Shown piece after piece: positions 40,610-47,249 of a stretch of 47,249 nt of DNA. Position numbers and translations under genes: made by a program. The notes under the pieces are model-generated. The model ran no database searches, was not told the origin of the DNA, and saw only the letters and a list, made by a program, of their open reading frames with translations. Numbering within the stretch: position 1 is the first letter of the stretch; each line of letters opens with the position of its first letter. The DNA comes from Candidatus Saccharimonadota bacterium (GTDB lineage: Bacteria > Patescibacteriota > Saccharimonadia > Saccharimonadales > UBA4665), in assembly GCA_027459325.1 (NCBI GenBank), contig DAIDIO010000007.1, positions 1 through 47,249 on the forward strand, read 5' to 3'.

Positions 40610-40966
40610 GTCAGATTATCAGCTGATCGCGTGCCTAAAAGCACGAGGAAAGTCCGGGCAGCAATAGGGAAAAGGTAGTTACTAACGGTAACCGGGGGCA
40701 ACCCTAGGGAAAGTGCCACAGAAACGATACCACTAAGACTTGTTCTTAGAAAGGGTGAAATGAGTGGGGTAAGAGCCCACAGTTTATATCGGTGACGATA
40801 TAAAGAGGTAAACCCTACCTGCTGCAAGGGGATGGATCCTTTGAGCCTAAAGCTCAAAGTGTCCCGCTACAAGGATCTCATCATTCAACCGCTTGAACCT
40901 ATGTGGCAACACTGGGTCTAGATAGATGATCAGCCTAGACAGAACCCGGCTTACAGATAATCTGAC
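40610..40966 (+). ncRNA. rnpB: RNase P RNA, class A
   Basis: About 357 nt. GTCAGATTATC at the 5' end pairs with GATAATCTGAC at the 3' end. The universal 5' core GAGGAAAGTCCGGGC is at about 40643-40660 and ACAGAAACGATACC, the P4-side conserved text, at about 40719-40732. It is transcribed from the -10 just upstream and ended by the terminator at 40971-41001. A minus-strand ORF over it is a shadow. Confidence 0.93.
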
Positions 40967-40970
40967 TAAT

Positions 40971-41001
40971 AAAATACCCTCTTTAAATGGAGGGTATTTT
41001 A
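40971..41001. terminator. Bidirectional terminator between rnpB and rplT
   Basis: AAAATACCCTC pairs with GAGGGTATTTT around 9 nt, with T or A runs on both sides, so it can end transcripts from both strands. Confidence 0.8.
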
Positions 41002-41019
41002 GTTATTGAAGGAAAAGAA

Positions 41020-41364
41020 CTATTTAGAAGCGGCTTTGACTACCTCAGCAAAAGCTTTTGGTTCGTTTACAGCTAGTTCAGCTAAAACCTTACGGTCAAG
41101 AACAATGTTCTTAGCTTTAAGGTTTGCCATTAATTTGCTGTAAGTAGTGCCATTTAATCGGGCGGCTGCATTAATACGGGCATTCCATAATTGCCTAAAA
41201 GTCCTTTTACGATTACGCCTATCGCGAGTGGCGTTTTGCAATGATTTGGTAACAGCTTGCTTGCCGCGCTTAACACTAACTCGGTTTGAGTGTGTCATGC
41301 CCTTAGTGGCTTTTCTAATCTTCTGATGTTTTTGGTGACTGGTTACACCGCGTTTTACTCTCAT
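41020..41364 (-). CDS. rplT: 50S ribosomal protein L20
   Basis: A 114-residue basic protein: MRVKRGVTSHQKHQKIRK, RDRRNRKRTFRQLWNARINAA and LDRKVLAELAV are typical bL20. It is the last gene of the infC-rpmI-rplT operon, 9 nt after rpmI, and ends at the bidirectional terminator. Confidence 0.97.
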   Translation of the reverse strand: MRVKRGVTSHQKHQKIRKATKGMTHSNRVSVKRGKQAVTKSLQNATRDRRNRKRTFRQLWNARINAAARLNGTTYSKLMANLKAKNIVLDRKVLAELAVNEPKAFAEVVKAASK

Positions 41365-41373
41365 AAATTCTCC

Positions 41374-41568
41374 TTAAACACCTAAGTTCTTTTTTACGTT
41401 CTTGGCAAACTTACCGTTGCGGGTATGTAAGCCTCTAAGCGCACGCTTACGACTACCGCTTTTTTTACCTAAAAAGTGGTTCAAGTTAGCGCTGCCAACA
41501 CGAACCTTACCATTTTTAGTTATTTTCACCCGGTCTTTGGTGCCACTATGGGTTTTTAACTTAGGCAT
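41374..41568 (-). CDS. rpmI: 50S ribosomal protein L35
   Basis: A 64-residue bL35: MPKLKTHSGTKDRVKITKNGK and LNHFLGKKSGSRKRALRGL. It overlaps the end of infC by 8 nt. Confidence 0.97.
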   Translation of the reverse strand: MPKLKTHSGTKDRVKITKNGKVRVGSANLNHFLGKKSGSRKRALRGLHTRNGKFAKNVKKNLGV

Positions 41569-42115
41569 TATCTTCTCCTTCTTCTTTGCTAATACTAACT
41601 GGCTTTTTGCCGCTGCTTCGGATTACGAAGTTCAACTGCTTACCAGCCAACTGCGGCTGTTGATCTACTATTATTGTATCACCGAAATCCTCTATGATTC
41701 GTTGGGCTAACTGGTAGCCAATTTCTCGGTGGGCTTGTTCACGTCCGCGGTAAACAAGCGTTACTTTAACTTTATGCCCGGCTTCTAAAAACTTAGCAGC
41801 TTGACGCATCTTAATTGTTAAATCGTGTACCCCAATTTTTAAACCGAATCGGATTTGCTTCATCTCCAAGGTCTTAGCTTGTTTCCGGTTTTTTTGAAGT
41901 TGCTTGGTGCGTTGGTAATTAAACTTGCCCCAATCAACTATTTTACATACGGGAGGGTCGGCGTTTGGTGAGATTTCAACAAGATCAAGTTCTCTTTGCC
42001 GAGCCAATCCTAAAGCCTCATCTTTACTTAAAACCCCAAGTTGTTTACCGTCTTCATCAATAACACGCAACTTTGGTGCCCGAATTTGGTCATTCAGGCG
42101 AGTATATTTGGCTAT
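41561..42115 (-). CDS. infC: Translation initiation factor IF-3 with an ATA start codon
   Basis: A 184-residue IF3. Upstream of the first standard codon (TTG at 42070) the frame continues with the conserved N-terminal text RLNDQIRAPKLRVIDEDG, so the true start is further up. The only codon correctly spaced from a Shine-Dalgarno (GGAGAG, 5 nt away) is ATA at 42115. In E. coli infC starts with AUU and IF3 represses its own translation by rejecting non-canonical starts; the same logic may apply here. The N and C domains are both present. Confidence 0.93.
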   Translation of the reverse strand: MAKYTRLNDQIRAPKLRVIDEDGKQLGVLSKDEALGLARQRELDLVEISPNADPPVCKIVDWGKFNYQRTKQLQKNRKQAKTLEMKQIRFGLKIGVHDLTIKMRQAAKFLEAGHKVKVTLVYRGREQAHREIGYQLAQRIIEDFGDTIIVDQQPQLAGKQLNFVIRSSGKKPVSISKEEGEDNA

Positions 42116-42120
42116 GGCTT

Positions 42121-42126
42121 CTCTCC
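42121..42126 (-). promoter_or_regulatory. Shine-Dalgarno that sets the infC start at ATA
   Basis: GGAGAG on the minus strand lies 5 nt before ATA. No ATG, GTG or TTG in frame is near it. Confidence 0.7.
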
Positions 42127-42164
42127 GTAATTATTTAACATTAATAATGTTTAATGTGACTTAG

Positions 42165-42193
42165 ATTTTAACAGATAAGCTTATAGACTTCAA
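42165..42193 (-). promoter_or_regulatory. infC operon promoter
   Basis: TTGAAG and TAAAAT with a 17-nt spacer, extended by TGT before the -10. The leader of about 40 nt has a small hairpin (AACAT/ATGTT) just above the Shine-Dalgarno. Confidence 0.6.
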
Positions 42194-42245
42194 CCGGTTT
42201 ACTTATCTTCAGGAATATTTAGGTTTTTGGGAATGTTTCAGAACA

Positions 42246-42280
42246 AACTAAAACGCCTCATCTTTTTATAGATAAGGCGT
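42246..42280 (-). terminator. Terminator of the minus-strand RNA
   Basis: ACGCCTTATC pairs with GATGAGGCGT (one mismatch) around 8 nt, followed by TTTTAGTTTG on the minus strand. Confidence 0.65.
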
Positions 42281-42417
42281 CTCAGTGTTGAATTTAAAGT
42301 TTTTGTTTGGCTTTTAAGGTTTTGATTTAATTTAGATTTTGGTGGGACAACGACTTGCGAGAAACCGTCGTCCCTATGAAGCTTTTTGTTTTTGAGCACT
42401 TAATTTGTTCAAGTGCT
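42246..42417 (-). ncRNA. Predicted small structured RNA, minus strand
   Basis: About 170 nt between its own promoter and terminator, with no ORF. Three stems: AGCACTT/AAGTGCT at the 5' end, an 11-bp helix GGGACGACGGT/GTCGTTGTCCC around TTCTCGCAA at about 42353-42383, and the terminator stem. Between them lie A-rich single strands with CAAAAACAAAAA. It lies 130 nt above infC and is separated from it by the infC promoter. I do not recognise a family. Confidence 0.5.
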
Positions 42418-42546
42418 ACACGTATCTTATAAAATACTAAAATAAGCGTCAATACCATTATGCTTAAAGTTAATATAAAACTGTGCATAACTCTAAAGCC
42501 TGGCTGACAAAATGCGCTGGTTTAGACCCATTTTGAGCACTTAATT
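42390..42546 (+). repeat. 16-bp direct repeat pair
   Basis: TTTTGAGCACTTAATT occurs at 42390-42405 and again at 42531-42546. The first copy is part of the 5' hairpin of the minus-strand RNA. Between them CAAAATG (42508-42514) and CATTTTG (42529-42535) form a hairpin. Confidence 0.6.
42424..42452 (-). promoter_or_regulatory. Promoter of the minus-strand RNA
   Basis: TTGACG and TAAGAT on the minus strand with a 17-nt spacer; transcription would start at the base of the first hairpin. Confidence 0.55.
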
Positions 42547-42603
42547 AAATAAAAATTTTAATAAATATATTGGAAATTAAGAAGGGCAGGATGAATAAGT
42601 ATA

Positions 42604-42632
42604 TTGACTTTTTAAGACGCTTATGCTAGATT
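42604..42632 (+). promoter_or_regulatory. Promoter of the plus-strand RNA or leader
   Basis: TTGACT and TAGATT, 17-nt spacer, with TG one base before the -10. Confidence 0.55.
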
Positions 42633-42638
42633 AGAAAT

Positions 42639-42832
42639 TGTAAGTCACAAAAACAAAAACGGTACAAAAACAAAAAAATCAGGCTTACCGCTTAAGCAAT
42701 CATTCAGGAGTATTGCCTAAGTAAACGTCGCTCTGTATAGCCCTAAAGGCTATCGGAGCGGTCAGTCATTGCCGATCGGGTGATAAGCGCTCTTACAGTA
42801 ATATTTAGCAGCGGATTTATCACCCACGGCGC
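42639..42832 (+). ncRNA. Predicted structured RNA or long leader, plus strand
   Basis: About 200 nt without an ORF. An A-rich region with three CAAAAACAAAAA-like tracts lies between CGGTA and TACCG, then come stems CTTAAGCAAT/ATTGCCTAAG, CGCTCTGTATAGCC/GGCTATCGGAGCG and GGGTGATAA/TTATCACCC (29-nt loop). It either ends as an RNA near 42832 or runs into the gene at 42860 as a leader. There is no clear terminator. tmRNA is unlikely because a T-arm and tag are not evident. Family unknown. Confidence 0.5.
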
Positions 42833-42859
42833 CATTTTCTCCTGTAAACCTTATCAATT

Positions 42860-43240
42860 ATGCATATAAAAAGCCTCACACATAAAAAGCTAGCAACCAC
42901 ATTGCTAGCTTTGTTAGTTTTAGATGGCTATTTCTATGGAAGTCTCAACAGCACTAAGGTTGCACCGTTTGTGCTAATAATTGGCTTAGTCATTCTGGCA
43001 ACAAACATTTATACCCTTTTTTACGGTGTAATTAGCCTTATACGGCTATATGGAATACCTATTAAAAAAAAGAAAAGAGTAAGTTTGTATGCAACTCTTT
43101 TTCTCGGCTTATTAATAGCTTTGCAGTCGATGGGGGCTTTGTCTGCGAAAGATTTTATTGTAATGGTATTACTAGCCGTAGTAGGCTACGGATATGTTAG
43201 TCATACGGGCATGACCAAGCAAAAAGAGCAGAACTTGTGA
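42860..43240 (+). CDS. Small polytopic membrane protein
   Basis: A 126-residue protein with four predicted helices (about 12-28, 33-60, 74-90, 97-113) and a Lys-rich loop near 68-74. No family recognised. Its leader is the structured stretch at 42639-42832. It precedes the proline-rich protein by 22 nt but that gene has its own -10. Confidence 0.65.
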   Translation: MHIKSLTHKKLATTLLALLVLDGYFYGSLNSTKVAPFVLIIGLVILATNIYTLFYGVISLIRLYGIPIKKKKRVSLYATLFLGLLIALQSMGALSAKDFIVMVLLAVVGYGYVSHTGMTKQKEQNL

Positions 43241-43249
43241 TCAAAGCTG

Positions 43250-43255
43250 TATAAT
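43250..43255 (+). promoter_or_regulatory. -10 box for leaderless proline-rich gene
   Basis: TATAAT (with TG just before it, one base off the usual extended spacing) ends 7 nt before the ATG at 43263. Confidence 0.5.
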
Positions 43256-43262
43256 ATATGGC

Positions 43263-43667
43263 ATGACTCCATCGAATAATGTCGGCATGGAATTACCCGC
43301 GCCGGTCAATGAGCAATTGCCCCCGGTTCAAATTCCCGAGCTGACCACTAACCAACCAGAAATATCGGCCTCGCCTTTTGAAAGGGCGCCGGCTCCACCG
43401 GTGGCGCCGCCCATAAATATGCCTGCACCTCCTCCGCCAATCGTTCCCGCTGCTAGCGTGCAGCAAACTTCAGTTACCGACAATAGTCAGACAACTGGCT
43501 TAACTGCCGATGATGGAGATGTTATTGAAAGAGAGTGGGTTAACAAGGCTAAGGCAATTGTTGAGCAGACAAAGGACGATCCATATAAACAAAGCGAGGA
43601 GCTCAAGTTACTTAAATCTGAATATCTTCAGAAGAGATACAACAAGACGCTAAAGCAGAGTATTTAA
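43263..43667 (+). CDS. Proline-rich protein with conserved C-terminal helical domain
   Basis: A 134-residue soluble protein. The first 80 residues are low-complexity Pro/Ala/Val-rich, the last 50 (DGDVIEREWVNKAKAIVEQTKDDPYKQS and on) form a charged helical module that recurs in CPR proteins encoded next to VirD4-like ATPases. It ends 10 nt before that ATPase and is probably its partner. No enzyme motif. Confidence 0.7.
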   Translation: MTPSNNVGMELPAPVNEQLPPVQIPELTTNQPEISASPFERAPAPPVAPPINMPAPPPPIVPAASVQQTSVTDNSQTTGLTADDGDVIEREWVNKAKAIVEQTKDDPYKQSEELKLLKSEYLQKRYNKTLKQSI

Positions 43668-43677
43668 ACATTTTAGT

Positions 43678-46623
43678 ATGAGTAGTTTAATCATTTTATT
43701 GGCAGTAATACTCCTTATCGGTCTCTTGGGAGGACCGCTTGGTTTTATTTATTTCCGAAAAAACCGGCGGGAGCTGAAGAATTATGAGCGTGGCTTAAAG
43801 ATTGTGCCACTCATGATCCATTTACCACCCCCCAGTGATGATATTGATGTGGGAGCCAGGGATGCTAGAGATGTCACTGAAGAAACGATAAGCCAGGCAA
43901 CCACAATGTATAACATTATTGCTAGCACCATTAAATCCGACTTCAAGAGTCGCTTTTATGGCCAACGGCACTTTGCATTCGAAATTGTTGGTCTGCAGGG
44001 CAAGGTATATTTTTACGCAGCCGTACCAATTACGTTGGTTGAGGTTGTAAAGCAAGCAATTAACAGCGCGTATCCTACAGCGAGGCTAGAGGAAGTGGCA
44101 GAACATAACGTGTTCAGCCCAGTTGGCCGTTTGAGCGGCACTATGGGTGGTGAGCTGACCCTGAAAGAAAGCTTTGCTTACCCAATAGCTACTTACCAGG
44201 ATTTAAAGAGAGATGGCATGCTGTCACTGCTCAACGCCTTAGGTGCCTTAGGTAAGGAAGACGGAGCGGGGATTCAGTTTCTTGTCAGACCGGCTCAAAC
44301 ATCATGGCGTAAAGAAGCCAATGAGTTAGCCGATCGTAAGCGTAAGGGCGAAAAGTCTTTAAGCTTTGGTGGTTTGGCAAAGGATTTAATCGTAGCCTTT
44401 ACTAAGCCGCCATCAGGGGAAAAGGAAGGTTCGTCTAAGAAAGAATTATCCAATTTAGAGCAATCCACAGTAGATTCTATTGATGAAAAAACCAGGCATC
44501 CGGGTTTTGAAGTGCTTATTAGGGTAGTTGTGTCATCTAACGTCAGCCAGAGAGCTTTAGGAATCTTAAATAATATCGTAGCTAGCTTTAGTATCTATGA
44601 CGCACCAGGTAAGAACGGTTTTAAATACACCATGTCTAAGGATATAGATGAGTTAGTAACGTCTTATATAATGCGGTTCTTTCCTCCGGAACATAATGAA
44701 CATATCTTAAACTCCATCGAACTGGCTACGCTTTTCCATTTTCCAGATGAACGCAATATCCCGACCTCACAATTAATGAGACAGGGATCGAAGCAGGTTG
44801 ACGGACCAAGAGACATACCAGAAACCGGATTGTTACTCGGCTATAACCTATTTAGAGGTGCTAAAAAGCCAATCCGCCTAAGCCTGTCCGACCGGCAAAG
44901 ACACATGTATGTGGTGGGGCAAACTGGTACCGGTAAGTCGACATTCTTAGAGAACCTGGCACTCCAAGACATGATTAGTGGTAATGGCTTTGCTTTCGTA
45001 GATCCGCACGGCGATGCGGCAGAAAAATTACTCGCTATGGTACCAAAAGAACGTACTGAGGATGTTATTTATTTCAGCCCGGCAGAGATGGAATATCCTA
45101 TGGGCCTCAACTTGTTTGAATTTACAACAAATGATCAAAAAGACTTCTTAATACAAGAAGCTTTAAACATGCTATATAAACTGTATGATCCACAACATCA
45201 GGGAATAATGGGTCCACGATATGAACACCTTTTTCGTAATGCCGCATTGACAGTCATGGCCGATCCGGAGGGCGGAACCTTTGTTGATATACCGAAACTA
45301 TTCCGTGATCCTAAATACGTTCAGCAGAAGCTTAAATACGTTAAGGATTTAACTGTATTAGAATTCTGGAACAAAGAAATGCCGGCTTCCCAAAGGTCTA
45401 ATGAGTTTGGTGATGTGGTCAGCTGGTTTGTCAGTAAATTCGGAGCATTTTTGAGCAATGAAATGATGCGCAATATTATAGGCCAAACAAAGAGTGCATT
45501 TGATCTTAGAGATGTCATGGATAATAAAAAGATTTTGCTCGTTAACCTCAGTAAGGGCCGTACCGGCGAACTAAATAGCAAGCTTCTGGGAATGGTTTTT
45601 GTTATGAAGTTCCAGGCGGCAGCAATGAGTAGATCTAATATTCCAGAGGATGACCGAGTAGATTTTAGCTTATATGTTGATGAGTTTCAGAACTTCTCGA
45701 CCGATAGTTTCGCAACAATAATGTCGGAAGCCCGAAAATATCACTTAAATCTTATCGTCGCTAACCAGTTTACAACCCAGTTAACCCCGGAGATCAGAGA
45801 TGCCGTATTCGGCAACATCGGTACCATAACAAGCTTTAGAATTGGGCAAGGGGATCTTGAGGCTCTGGGTAAATACTTCCAGCCGACTTTTGACGAGGAT
45901 GACTTATTGAGATTACCGAACCACAATACTATTGTTAGAACACTAGTTGGCGGTATACCGACAGCGCCGTTTAGTATGGCCACACTGCCGTCCCTCGGGC
46001 AGCCTAACCCTCGTTTAGCAGTAGCTCTAAAACAACTTTCAGCGGCTAAGTATGGCCGACCTAGAAATATAGTTGAACAGGAAATCAATGAGCGTATGAC
46101 TACTAAAGGAGAGGAAATTCCAACTAGACCATCGTCTCCGTTTGCCCCGAATCCAACTGCACCCTTTGGCGCTACTTCTAGCCCAGCCCAAGCTCCGGTT
46201 AAGCCTCCGGCGGCGCCGGGTACATTCCTCGATGAATGGTTAACTAAAAAATCATCAGCAGCGCCCGTCGGTCCTGCTATGCCTCATCCGCAGCCAATGG
46301 CACTCGCTAGTCCTATAAATAGCTACCCTCCATCACCAATGGTTCAAAATCCGGTGATTCCGCCAGCCAGCGCCGGTATTAACAATGAAAATGGAGGGTC
46401 TAAAAACATTTCTAGTGAACAACTAGAAAATCAAGAAGTTCATGAAGTTGCAGCTGAGCTAAAGCAGTCTCTCGATAGCCCGGAATATCTTGCCGAGCAA
46501 CAGATCATGAAAAATAACGCTATGGCATCCGCTAAGCCTGATGATAAAAATCAGCCTGGTGAAGACGATACAATATTTATTGATCATGACGGTAAATTTG
46601 TACAGACAAAACCCGCAGCTTAA
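43678..46623 (+). CDS. VirD4/TraG/HerA-like membrane ATPase
   Basis: A 981-residue protein. One N-terminal transmembrane helix (about 3-25), a large N-domain with ferredoxin-like repeats (about 100-400), then a RecA-like motor: Walker A VGQTGTGKST near 413-422, Walker B-like DFSLYVDEFQNFS near 658-670, VANQFTTQL and the arginine region. A Pro/Ala-rich C-terminal tail (about 810-981) follows. It resembles type IV secretion coupling ATPases and could pump DNA or protein; in CPR such genes occur without a full conjugation set. The next gene is gyrB. Confidence 0.8.
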   Translation: MSSLIILLAVILLIGLLGGPLGFIYFRKNRRELKNYERGLKIVPLMIHLPPPSDDIDVGARDARDVTEETISQATTMYNIIASTIKSDFKSRFYGQRHFAFEIVGLQGKVYFYAAVPITLVEVVKQAINSAYPTARLEEVAEHNVFSPVGRLSGTMGGELTLKESFAYPIATYQDLKRDGMLSLLNALGALGKEDGAGIQFLVRPAQTSWRKEANELADRKRKGEKSLSFGGLAKDLIVAFTKPPSGEKEGSSKKELSNLEQSTVDSIDEKTRHPGFEVLIRVVVSSNVSQRALGILNNIVASFSIYDAPGKNGFKYTMSKDIDELVTSYIMRFFPPEHNEHILNSIELATLFHFPDERNIPTSQLMRQGSKQVDGPRDIPETGLLLGYNLFRGAKKPIRLSLSDRQRHMYVVGQTGTGKSTFLENLALQDMISGNGFAFVDPHGDAAEKLLAMVPKERTEDVIYFSPAEMEYPMGLNLFEFTTNDQKDFLIQEALNMLYKLYDPQHQGIMGPRYEHLFRNAALTVMADPEGGTFVDIPKLFRDPKYVQQKLKYVKDLTVLEFWNKEMPASQRSNEFGDVVSWFVSKFGAFLSNEMMRNIIGQTKSAFDLRDVMDNKKILLVNLSKGRTGELNSKLLGMVFVMKFQAAAMSRSNIPEDDRVDFSLYVDEFQNFSTDSFATIMSEARKYHLNLIVANQFTTQLTPEIRDAVFGNIGTITSFRIGQGDLEALGKYFQPTFDEDDLLRLPNHNTIVRTLVGGIPTAPFSMATLPSLGQPNPRLAVALKQLSAAKYGRPRNIVEQEINERMTTKGEEIPTRPSSPFAPNPTAPFGATSSPAQAPVKPPAAPGTFLDEWLTKKSSAAPVGPAMPHPQPMALASPINSYPPSPMVQNPVIPPASAGINNENGGSKNISSEQLENQEVHEVAAELKQSLDSPEYLAEQQIMKNNAMASAKPDDKNQPGEDDTIFIDHDGKFVQTKPAA

Positions 46624-46637
46624 CAGACGGGCAGCAA

Positions 46638-46665
46638 TTGTAAATTCTCCCCAATCTGATATACT
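46638..46665 (+). promoter_or_regulatory. gyrB promoter
   Basis: TTGTAA and TATACT, 16-nt spacer, with TGA before the -10. The leader of about 54 nt contains AAGGG repeats before the ATG. Confidence 0.5.
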
Positions 46666-46725
46666 ATTTATATAGTGGGAAAAAACTTAAAACGTTATTT
46701 TTAAAGGGTAAAGGGTATTTGAGCA

Positions 46726-47249
46726 ATGGCTGAGGCTAAGACAAAAAAATCAGGCTATGGATCTGAGCAGATTACAGTTTTAGAGGGTCTCGAACCGGTC
46801 CGCAAACGACCCGGTATGTATATTGGTGGAACTGGCATAGAGGGCTTACACCATCTTGTTTGGGAGCTAGTAGATAATGGAATTGACGAAGCCTTAGCTG
46901 GTCATGCCACCGAAGTCTCGGTCCGCCTGTTAGAAGATGGCGGCGTCACAGTTATAGATAATGGACGCGGTATACCTACTGACATTCACCCTAAAACCGG
47001 TAAGAGTACAGTCGAAACCGTTTTGACGGTTCTGCACGCCGGGGGTAAATTCGGCGGCGGAGGATATAAGGTTTCTGGCGGTTTACATGGAGTGGGTGTA
47101 AGTGTTGTTAATGCTTTGTCATCAAAATTGGTTGTCCGAGTGTCCAGAGAAGGCAAAGTGTGGGAACAAACATACCAGAGAGGTGCACCAGACAGTGATC
47201 TTAAGGTAGTGGGTAAGACAGATAAAACCGGCACCGAGATTACTTTTTA
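46726..47249 (+). CDS. gyrB: DNA gyrase subunit B, 3' partial
   Basis: The first 174 codons of GyrB run off the window end. The GHKL ATPase motifs are present: [11 protein letters not shown] with the catalytic Glu and Asn, DNGRGIP, and [16 protein letters not shown]. ParE is hard to exclude from the N-terminus alone but GyrB fits better ([18 protein letters not shown]). The start ATG at 46726 follows two AAGGG stretches. Confidence 0.9.
   Translation, partial: MAEAKTKKSGYGSEQITVLEGLEPVRKRPGMYIGGTGIEGLHHLVWELVDNGIDEALAGHATEVSVRLLEDGGVTVIDNGRGIPTDIHPKTGKSTVETVLTVLHAGGKFGGGGYKVSGGLHGVGVSVVNALSSKLVVRVSREGKVWEQTYQRGAPDSDLKVVGKTDKTGTEITF

Noticed and set aside
40576-40857. Minus-strand open frame of about 90 codons
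   Set aside because: It lies antisense on the conserved core of the RNase P RNA gene and has no similarity to a protein family.
42600-42840. tmRNA
   Set aside because: The A-rich tract and stems recall tmRNA, but there is no tRNA-like 3' end with TTCGA, no GGGG...TTCGAC 5' start, and no frame ending in an ALAA-like tag.
1-47249. CRISPR array or insertion sequence
   Set aside because: I saw no regularly spaced repeats with unique spacers and no transposase-like frame on either strand.

Overview
The window looks like a piece of a Patescibacteria (CPR) chromosome, most likely Candidatus Saccharibacteria; that lineage is inferred from gene content, not from a database match. The signs are compact gene packing, about 40% GC, a complete type IV pilus cluster with several odd minor pilins, a threonyl-tRNA synthetase without its TGS domain, VirD4/TraG-like ATPase genes and a lone housekeeping recombinase. 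TGA works as an ordinary stop (for example at the ends of the genes stopping at 4759, 14537 and 43240), which argues against the code-25 CPR lineages.

Layout. 1-3560: two exported or anchored cell-surface proteins, the first cut by the window edge. 3719-10537: pilM, pilN, pilO, a small membrane gene, pilB, pilT, pilC, nearly all overlapping or abutting. 10643-17096: major pilin-like gene, prepilin peptidase, four further prepilin-like or PilX-like proteins, and one inverted membrane-anchored gene. 17108-18740: XerC/D-type recombinase, ndk, tRNA-Arg. 18741-19380: an AT-rich gap with two tiny ORFs. 19381-21031: PH-domain membrane protein and parvulin. 21094-23257: tRNA-Asp followed by three toxin-antitoxin cassettes separated by repeats that resemble the tRNA 3' end. 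23399-26515 (minus): two unknown proteins, a polytopic membrane protein and a triple YbjQ-domain protein. 26599-32317: Nramp-like transporter, DUF1003-like protein, LytR-CpsA-Psr protein, two tRNAs, membrane protein, membrane glycosyltransferase. 32314-33111 (minus): nrdR, a possible micro-gene, tRNA-Val. 33334-38763: thrS with a leader terminator, an alkyltransferase-like protein, miaA, a regulator, an MBL-fold protein, rpmB and an M50 protease. 38786-40966: a 6S-like RNA, tRNA-Pro, a fourth toxin-antitoxin pair, a pterin-dehydratase/RNase H fusion, and the RNase P RNA. 41020-42115 (minus): rplT, rpmI, infC. 42116-42859: a long intergenic region with two predicted divergent structured RNAs. 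42860-46623: membrane protein, proline-rich protein, VirD4/HerA-like ATPase. 46726-end: gyrB, truncated.

Two themes cut across the window. First, many transcription-unit-initial genes have an extended -10 box (TGnTATAAT-like) ending only 6-7 nt before the start codon, so their mRNAs should be leaderless, while genes inside operons carry Shine-Dalgarno sequences. Second, toxin-antitoxin modules sit directly downstream of tRNA genes, and at tRNA-Asp they form an array punctuated by tRNA-end-like direct repeats. That array and the unexplained RNAs around 42.2-42.85 kb are the best candidates for something undescribed.
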